From assembly GCF_001870205.1 (NCBI RefSeq), contig NZ_CP017267.1, positions 980,501 to 1,044,500 on the forward strand: a stretch of 64,000 nt of DNA. Reading direction: 5' to 3'. Shown here one piece after another: positions 59,016 to 64,000 of this stretch. Each line of letters begins with the position of its first letter. Position 1 is the first letter of the stretch. This stretch comes from Vagococcus teuberi. GTDB lineage: Bacteria > Bacillota > Bacilli > Lactobacillales > Vagococcaceae. The notes under the pieces are model-generated. The model had not been told where the DNA came from and did not search any database. It saw only the letters and a program-made list of their open reading frames with translations. Made by a program: the position numbers and the translations under genes.

Positions 59016-59492
59016 ATCGACTCATCAAAAAATAAAATTAAAGCTATTACGGAATTTCATGAAGGTGAGATTTTAAGCATCACAGAAACGCTTGAAGATA
59101 GTCAGATATTACTCTATCTAGGGCTTACAAAAGATGCTAACCCATTGTTTATCCAAACAGAATTTGCCGAAGAAACGATCAATGATGCACCAATCGTCCC
59201 TAGTATTATGCTGATGGGAATTATATCAAGTAATATCTCAAAGCATTTACCAGGTCCTGGCTGGAATATCGTGAACGTGACGTTTAATTTACTTCGAAAT
59301 GTGTATCACGGTGAAACACTGACGTTCCATTTTGAAATCATTAATATCGATGAATTAAAACGTACGATGACTCTTTCTGTTAAAGCTTACGATTATGACG
59401 ATGAGCGAATTTTAAATTCAGTGGTTATTGTCGAACTTAATACAAAAGAGAAAGTGAGAGATGTCAATGGATCAACAACATCAGACAATTGA
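59016..59492 (+). CDS. MaoC-like hot-dog fold protein with no canonical start codon
   Basis: The frame between the stop at 58992 and the conserved region has no ATG, GTG or TTG before 59145. The first plausible initiation codon is ATC 59016, 6 bases after GGGAGAGA; ATA 59010 and ATT 59037 are alternatives. From ATC the protein has 158 aa and the MaoC/R-hydratase layout: DSSKNKIKAITEFHEGEIL, then DANPLFIQTEFAEE, PIVPSIMLMGIISS and LPGPGWNIVNVTF. Where active R-hydratases have D-x-N-P-x-H, the His is Phe (DANPLF), so hydratase activity is doubtful. Its end overlaps the Bax-inhibitor gene. TTG 59145 would remove the active-site segment and is unlikely. Confidence 0.65.
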   Translation: MDSSKNKIKAITEFHEGEILSITETLEDSQILLYLGLTKDANPLFIQTEFAEETINDAPIVPSIMLMGIISSNISKHLPGPGWNIVNVTFNLLRNVYHGETLTFHFEIINIDELKRTMTLSVKAYDYDDERILNSVVIVELNTKEKVRDVNGSTTSDN

Positions 59493-60156
59493 AAATACAA
59501 CAGGTTTAGCGAAGTTTTATAGTAAAGTTTACGGCTATTTAGGAGTAGGGTTAGGAATTAGTGCCTTGATTTCTTATCTAGTACTGAATGTATTTGCGGA
59601 ATCTGTTTTACCAGTCATTTTTGGCAACCCATTACTATTTTGGGGTATGTGGATAGCACAACTTGTGTTGGTTGTCTATCTTGGGAAAAATGCGTTTAAT
59701 GACTCTGCAAAATCATTAATTGGGTTTATTGCCTACTCTGCTTTAACTGGTGTCACTATTTCTGTTACCCTTGCTATGTACAACCAACAAGCTATCGTTC
59801 GTGCGTTTGTTACGACTGCGATTATGTTTGTGGGTATGTCATTACTTGGTGTATTTATCAAAAAAGATTTAAGTGCGATTGGTCATGCTTTATATAGTTT
59901 AGTCATTGGAGTTATTATTGCGACGTTGATTAACACCTTCTTCTTGAAGAGTGCACCAGTTGATTACTTTATTTCATACTCAATGGTCGTGATTTTTTCT
60001 GGTTTAATTGCGTATGACAATCAAAAAATAAAATTAATCTATCAAGAAAACGGTGCGAAAACAGCATCAGGTTTAGCTGTGTACTGTGCATTAAGTTTAT
60101 ATCTTGATATCGTAAATTTATTCTTAGCATTAGTAAGAATTTTTGGAAGAGATTAA
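59467..60156 (+). CDS. Bax inhibitor-1/YccA-family membrane protein
   Basis: Integral membrane protein of the BI-1/YccA (UPF0005) family, 229 aa with seven helices. It begins MDQQHQTIENTTGLAKFYSK and the helices FYSKVYGYLGVGLGISALIS and FISYSMVVIFSGLIAYDNQK are diagnostic; the last loop DNQKIK holds the conserved Asp. YccA restrains FtsH proteolysis and BI-1 proteins can conduct calcium; the role here is not determined. ATG 59467 fits the ribosome site GAGAG; ATG 59461 is also possible. It overlaps the MaoC-like gene, so the two are probably co-translated. Confidence 0.88.
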   Translation: MDQQHQTIENTTGLAKFYSKVYGYLGVGLGISALISYLVLNVFAESVLPVIFGNPLLFWGMWIAQLVLVVYLGKNAFNDSAKSLIGFIAYSALTGVTISVTLAMYNQQAIVRAFVTTAIMFVGMSLLGVFIKKDLSAIGHALYSLVIGVIIATLINTFFLKSAPVDYFISYSMVVIFSGLIAYDNQKIKLIYQENGAKTASGLAVYCALSLYLDIVNLFLALVRIFGRD

Positions 60157-60164
60157 GCGTATTT

Positions 60165-60193
60165 AAGAAGTCCTTTATAGGGCTTCTTTTTTT
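60165..60193 (+). terminator. Terminator after the YccA-like gene
   Basis: AAGAAGTCC pairs with GGGCTTCTT (one wobble) around a 6-base loop, followed by TTTTT. Confidence 0.88.
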
Positions 60194-60214
60194 ATCTGTT
60201 TATTTTTGTTATAG

Positions 60215-60253
60215 TTGACATAGAACGAAAATTGTTATACTATAACTATAACA
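60215..60253 (+). promoter_or_regulatory. Promoter and palindromic operator of the gntR gene
   Basis: TTGACA (60215-60220) with TACTAT at 60238-60243 (17-base spacer) forms the promoter. The palindrome TGTTATA-N7-TATAACA (60233-60253) covers the -10 and start site. A third half-site TGTTATAG lies at 60207-60214. This is a likely autoregulatory site for the GntR/YtrA-family repressor encoded next. Confidence 0.75.
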
Positions 60254-60268
60254 AAGAGGTGATGGAAC

Positions 60269-60658
60269 ATGATAGAAATAGATACAAAGAGTTTGGTTCC
60301 AATATATAGCCAGTTAATATTTCAAATAAAACGAGCTATTGTCTTAGGTGATTTAGCTCATGGGCAATCTATGCCAAGCGTTCGTGCGTTAGCTGGTGAT
60401 ATTGGGGTGAATATGCACACCATCAATAAGGCGTATAAACTTTTAGTTGATGAAGGTGTGTTGGTACAGGAGAAAAAAGGATTTAAAGTAAGTGAAAAAG
60501 AAGTGATTCAAACAAGTGTTGAAAACTGTCAACAAATTCAGCAAAAAATTGATGAGATATTAATTGATAGTTTAATATTTGGTATTGATCTTGATGCGCT
60601 CATGGAAACAAGATTACATGTCATGAAAGGATGTGACACAGATGATTTGGATGATTAG
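60269..60658 (+). CDS. GntR-family regulator, YtrA subfamily
   Basis: Short GntR repressor of 129 aa. The winged helix covers residues 1-75 (IYSQLIFQIKRAIVLGDLAH, then MPSVRALAGDIGVNMHTINK and LVDEGVLVQEKKGFKV). The C-terminal ~50 residues are a helical dimerisation tail without a ligand domain, as in the YtrA group. GAGGTGAT precedes ATG 60269. It overlaps the next gene, so it probably regulates a two-gene unit through the operator at 60233. Confidence 0.9.
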   Translation: MIEIDTKSLVPIYSQLIFQIKRAIVLGDLAHGQSMPSVRALAGDIGVNMHTINKAYKLLVDEGVLVQEKKGFKVSEKEVIQTSVENCQQIQQKIDEILIDSLIFGIDLDALMETRLHVMKGCDTDDLDD

Positions 60659-61718
60659 TTTATTGCTTTTGTTTTTAGGTTTTTCTATGGCAATGACACC
60701 ATATATCGCGCAACGTGGGATTGTTTTTGGTGTAACAATGCCAGAAGAAAATGATGAGATAGCAAAGTTAAAGAAACACTATTTTTTACAAAATATGACT
60801 GTAACTGTAATATTTATTATTTTGTCTGTCGTGTTTGATAGAGGGGTTAAAGTAACAGACGAGGTACTGAGTATTTTAATGACTGTTTTTATTTCGTGTC
60901 AAATTGTCTATGGTATTATGAGTTACTTTGTGTGCAATCGTCGTATGCTTCGCTACAAAGAAAAAATGATTGCTGAAGGTTACCAACCTAATAAAAAAAT
61001 AACACTTGATTTATCGTTCCGTGAAAATATGTCGATATTCCCAACGTGGATTTTAATTGCAATTCAAGTGATTATTATCGCATTTGAAATAGTTATTACC
61101 ATTAAAAACCAAACAATTATCCCGAATAAAATTATCATGCAATGGGATTTTCAAGGCAATCCAACACGAATTGTTGATAAAACATGGTTAAATATTTATT
61201 CTGCACCTATTATTCAGCTAGTATTAGTATTTATATTAAGTTTTACCAATGAATCCTACAAACGTGGGAAACAACGTGTGATGGACAAGCAGTCAGTGAA
61301 ATGGAGTCAGTCTTTTAGAAAGATGTCATCTTACATGGGAGCAGTGATTGCCGTGTTAGTCCAAATTATGATGTTTGTCATCCAAATGACAAGTGTGGTT
61401 CCATTTCTAACTGAAAAAACAATGACAAAAATATTAATGATTACCATTGGATTGATGCTTCTAGCTATTATAGGACTGATGGTTATATATGGACAAAGTG
61501 GGGCAAGAATAAATCAAGAAAGTGCTACACCTGCAAGTTACGATGATGATAAATATTGGAAAGGGGGCATGTTTTATTTTAATCGGGAAGATCCATCCTT
61601 TTGGGTAGAAAAAAGAATGGGAATTGGTATGACGATTAATCTAGCAAACTGGAAAGCAGTTGTGTTTGTTGTGGCTCCTATTGTAGTTATACTAGGCATT
61701 ACTTTTTTTATAGGATAG
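60642..61718 (+). CDS. DUF1648/DUF5808 membrane protein
   Basis: Integral membrane protein, 358 aa with about eight helices. The DUF1648 segment is seen in MQWDFQGNPTRIVDKTWLN and a DUF5808-like C-terminal part in DDDKYWKGGMFYFNREDPSF with WVEKRMGIGMTINL. I use ATG 60642 with AAAGG upstream; a GTG at 60633 is also in frame. It overlaps the 3' end of the GntR gene by 17 bases. YtrA-type regulators commonly control such membrane proteins; a role in envelope or antimicrobial stress is inferred. Confidence 0.85.
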   Translation: MIWMISLLLLFLGFSMAMTPYIAQRGIVFGVTMPEENDEIAKLKKHYFLQNMTVTVIFIILSVVFDRGVKVTDEVLSILMTVFISCQIVYGIMSYFVCNRRMLRYKEKMIAEGYQPNKKITLDLSFRENMSIFPTWILIAIQVIIIAFEIVITIKNQTIIPNKIIMQWDFQGNPTRIVDKTWLNIYSAPIIQLVLVFILSFTNESYKRGKQRVMDKQSVKWSQSFRKMSSYMGAVIAVLVQIMMFVIQMTSVVPFLTEKTMTKILMITIGLMLLAIIGLMVIYGQSGARINQESATPASYDDDKYWKGGMFYFNREDPSFWVEKRMGIGMTINLANWKAVVFVVAPIVVILGITFFIG

Positions 61719-61719
61719 T

Positions 61720-61757
61720 AAAAAGACGCAATTTCAATCGAAATTTGCGTCTTTTTG
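61720..61757. terminator. Bidirectional terminator after the DUF1648 gene
   Basis: AAAAAGACGCAAATTTC-like arms (AAAAAGACGCAATTTC and GAAATTTGCGTCTTTTT) form a long, nearly perfect stem with a 5-base loop. Confidence 0.9.
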
Positions 61758-61758
61758 T

Positions 61759-62060
61759 TTAATCTGAAAGAATTAGTTTTATGCCGAAAAATACTAAAAT
61801 AGCACCAGCTGATTTATTGATGATATTTTGTGTGGTGTCTTTTTAAAAAACATGTCTAATATGATTTAAAAGTAAGGTATACAGACCAAAAATAGTAAAC
61901 GTCACGACAATGTATGTTAATCCGAGTACGCCAAAATGCGGAGTAGAGCAGATAGGCTGATAATAGAAAGAAACGTGTGACATATAAGAGCGTACACGTA
62001 CCAAAAATTATTTTAAATCCAGCATGATCGTTTTAGGCGTTTTCGATTTATTTATACCAA
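61759..62060 (-). pseudogene. LysE/RhtB-family amino acid exporter, decayed C-terminal fragment
   Basis: Minus-strand reading ends at the stop 61759-61761 with KDTTQNIINKSAGAILVFFG and IKLILSD, a typical LysE last helix. One codon earlier is a TAA, before which the frame continues as STPHFGVLGLTYIVVTFTIF and GLYTLLLNHIRHVF. Further upstream the frame breaks repeatedly, with only patches resembling LysE. No start codon or N-terminal helix is recognisable. It is clearly non-functional; the extent beyond 61960 is uncertain. Confidence 0.7.
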
Positions 62061-62115
62061 TTAAGATAAATCACTACGATTCACAGTACTTATATATGGA
62101 TTTCCAAAAGAAGCA

Positions 62116-62271
62116 ATGACATCAGATATTGAGTCTGTTTTTAAACATGACGAGAATACAACATATTATGTTTTAGAACCAACACAAGTTAGCAATCAAA
62201 CTGGCCCAACCAATGCTTGGAAAGTGAAACAAGGTGGCCTATTTTACTTTGCGAGTTATTATAGGGCGTAA
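62116..62271 (+). CDS. Short orphan ORF, possibly the C-terminal remnant of a lost gene (51 aa)
   Basis: Not recognised. An open frame runs from a stop at 62062 with no good ribosome site; the first ATG is at 62116. The peptide MTSDIESVFKHDENTTYYVL then ends AWKVKQGGLFYFASYYRA. It looks like the end of a larger soluble protein, not a designed small gene. The adjacent 62272-62400 holds no gene apart from the polA promoter region. Confidence 0.35.
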   Translation: MTSDIESVFKHDENTTYYVLEPTQVSNQTGPTNAWKVKQGGLFYFASYYRA

Positions 62272-62417
62272 TATTTAGCAACTATTATCGCAAACAAGAT
62301 AATTAATTAAAAATTTAGCAACTAGACAAAAATAAAGCCATCAACGATTTTTTAATTTCGCAATAGCACTCAAAATTTGGTAGAATATTAAAAGAAGAAC
62401 AGAAATGGAGTGTCATA

Positions 62418-64000
62418 ATGGCGAAGAAAAAATTATTATTAGTCGATGGAAATAGTATTGCATTTAGAGGATTCTATGCACTCTATCAATCATTGGAACG
62501 TTTCAAAAACAACAATGGCTTACATACAAACGCATTATATGCGGTGAATAATATGCTAGAAAATATTTTAGCAAAAGAAGAACCAACACACGTGTTAGTG
62601 GCATTTGATGCGGGGAAAACGACTTTTAGACACGCATTTTACGACGATTATAAAGCTGGACGAGCGAAAACACCCAGTGAATTTAAAGAACAAATGCCTT
62701 ATTTAAGAGACTTAATTGAAGGTCTTGGGATGAAGCATTTTGAATTAGATAATTATGAAGCAGATGATATCATTGGAACTCTTGCGACAAAATATGGCTC
62801 ACAAGACGTAGACGTCGTTGTTTTATCTGGTGATAAAGATTTGACCCAATTAGCAAGTGAGTATACGACGGTTGATGTTACAGTAAAAGGTGTCAGTGAA
62901 ATTGAAAGCTACACACCAGAACATATTATGGAAAAATATGGCTTAACACCACCACAGATTGTTGACATGAAAGGTCTAGCTGGAGATCAGTCGGATAATA
63001 TTCCAGGTGTGACTAAAATCGGTGAAAAAACAGCGATTAAGTTATTAAAAGAATACGGCACAGTCGAAGGTGTCTATGAATATGTCGATGAGATGAAGAA
63101 AAGTAAGATGAAAGAAAATCTTATCAATGAAAAAGATATTGCCTTCTTAAGTAAAAAATTAGCCACTATCGACACCAATGTACCACTTGATATGACATTA
63201 GATGATTTAGCTTATGATGGAAAAAATTTAGAAAAATTGATACCATTTTATAAAGAAATGGATTTTAATTCCTTTTTAGCAAAACTTGATACAAGCAATG
63301 TTGAAAGTGATTTAGTAGAGAAAGTTGCCATTCATTACGAAGTGATTTCTGAAATAACTGAAGACATGTTTGAATCAGATATGTCCTTATATGTTGAGAT
63401 GTTGGGTGAAAACTATCATACTTCACCAATTGTGGGTGTTGCGTTTGGTAACAAAGAAAAAGTATATGTGTCAGATGACATTGAGTTATTGTCACATCCA
63501 TTGATGATTCAGTGGTTGGAAGATAATGAAAAAACTAAAAAAGTATTCGATGCAAAACGACAATACGTGGCACTAAATCGTTATGGTATTAAACTCAATG
63601 ATATCAAGTTTGATATGTTATTAGCTGCTTACTTGGCTGATTCGACAAACAATAGTGAAGACTTGGCCCAAATTGCTCATTTCTATGATTATTATGATGT
63701 GGACCGTGATGAAGTGGTTTACGGAAAAGGAGCAAAAAAAGGGTTACCTGAATCAGTTGATACATTGTATCAGCATTTAGCTCGTAAAGTTGTGGCAATT
63801 GATGTGCTTTATGAAACAATCATGACAGACTTAGATGATAAAAATCAGTCAGACCTGTTTTATGATATTGAGTTACCAATTGCGCTGATTTTAGCTGATA
63901 TGGAAATCGAGGGCATCACAGTTAATGCCAGTCGTCTGCAAGAAATGAAGGGCGAGTTTGCTGAGAGATTAGGTGAAATCGAGCAAACAATTTATGAGAT
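62418..64000 (+). CDS. polA: DNA polymerase I, N-terminal part (3' end outside window)
   Basis: Repair and Okazaki-fragment polymerase. The frame from ATG 62418 (after GGAG) is open to the end of the window, 527 codons; the full gene is usually about 880 codons. The 5'-3' exonuclease domain occupies residues 1-290, with LLLVDGNSIAFRGFYAL, AFDAGKTTFRHAFYDDYKAG, DDIIGTLATKYG, VVLSGDKDLTQLA and GLAGDQSDNIPGVTKIGEKT. The following part is the degenerate 3'-5' exonuclease-like domain and the start of the polymerase domain (DMEIEGITVNASRLQEMK), which continues off the right edge. Confidence 0.95.
   Translation, partial: MAKKKLLLVDGNSIAFRGFYALYQSLERFKNNNGLHTNALYAVNNMLENILAKEEPTHVLVAFDAGKTTFRHAFYDDYKAGRAKTPSEFKEQMPYLRDLIEGLGMKHFELDNYEADDIIGTLATKYGSQDVDVVVLSGDKDLTQLASEYTTVDVTVKGVSEIESYTPEHIMEKYGLTPPQIVDMKGLAGDQSDNIPGVTKIGEKTAIKLLKEYGTVEGVYEYVDEMKKSKMKENLINEKDIAFLSKKLATIDTNVPLDMTLDDLAYDGKNLEKLIPFYKEMDFNSFLAKLDTSNVESDLVEKVAIHYEVISEITEDMFESDMSLYVEMLGENYHTSPIVGVAFGNKEKVYVSDDIELLSHPLMIQWLEDNEKTKKVFDAKRQYVALNRYGIKLNDIKFDMLLAAYLADSTNNSEDLAQIAHFYDYYDVDRDEVVYGKGAKKGLPESVDTLYQHLARKVVAIDVLYETIMTDLDDKNQSDLFYDIELPIALILADMEIEGITVNASRLQEMKGEFAERLGEIEQTIYE

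Noticed and set aside
59145-59492. TTG 59145 as the start of the MaoC-like protein.
   Set aside because: It falls within the conserved DANPLF segment and would delete the first 43 residues, which are clearly family-like, and there is no ribosome site before it.

Overview
The window comes from a low-GC Gram-positive bacterium of the Lactobacillales. Gene content points to Enterococcaceae, and a Vagococcus- or Enterococcus-like genome is my best guess. The supporting content is: GatCAB next to a DgkB-type lipid kinase and an RlmCD-type 23S rRNA methyltransferase; LtaS; a DHH-type pyrophosphatase; PflB/PflA; ParE/ParC; the UPF0223-SuhB-TypA cluster; TrmK-Nif3; a CtsR-type box before ClpB; and MurC. 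This is inferred from gene families. No rRNA, tRNA, CRISPR array or prophage was seen. All motif, promoter and frame calls were made by eye.

Layout. 1-4.7 kb: end of gatA, gatB, dagK and an rlmCD-like gene. 4.8-9.0 kb: a LanFEG-type lantibiotic-immunity ABC transporter followed by its own two-component system, whose kinase is broken by a tandem duplication. 9.1-13.3 kb: a VOC dioxygenase-like gene, a broken DUF3139-like gene, AzlCD, and an antibiotic-resistance type ABC-F gene behind a leader with short ORFs and an attenuator. 13.3-24.3 kb: ltaS, an RlmI-like methyltransferase, aroD, ybaK/ebsC, a large polytopic membrane protein, a HI0933-type flavoprotein, gdhA and a frameshifted pgi. 24.3-27.0 kb: small unknown proteins, a DUF1361 membrane protein and an MFS transporter. 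27.3-35.2 kb: parE-parC and pflB-pflA.

35.2-37.2 kb is decayed accessory DNA. It holds an internally deleted ISL3-type element with terminal inverted repeats and an 8-bp target duplication that overlaps the pflA stop codon, a PepSY lipoprotein, and a decayed XRE repressor. 37.2-46 kb: ppaC, a DUF1803-type gene, a thioredoxin, a DUF969-DUF979-Pcp operon, and an SdpI-like protein translationally coupled to a second two-component system. 46-55.5 kb: suhB, typA, trmK, nif3, pepT, a CtsR-box-controlled clpB and a DUF5052-like lipoprotein. 55.7-64 kb: an OsmC gene broken by a 13-bp tandem duplication, an unrecognised gene that may be an SftA N-terminal remnant, murC, a MaoC-fold gene with no canonical start codon and no catalytic histidine, a Bax-inhibitor-like protein, a GntR/YtrA regulator with its own operator, a DUF1648-type membrane protein, remnants of a LysE exporter, and the first part of polA.

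The most notable signals are the ABC-F attenuation leader, the precisely bounded IS remnant, the unusual MaoC-like gene, and a run of disrupted genes (kinase, DUF3139, pgi, osmC, XRE, LysE). Some of the disruptions are tandem duplications, so either real mutations or assembly errors could explain them. I found no clearly undescribed multi-gene system.
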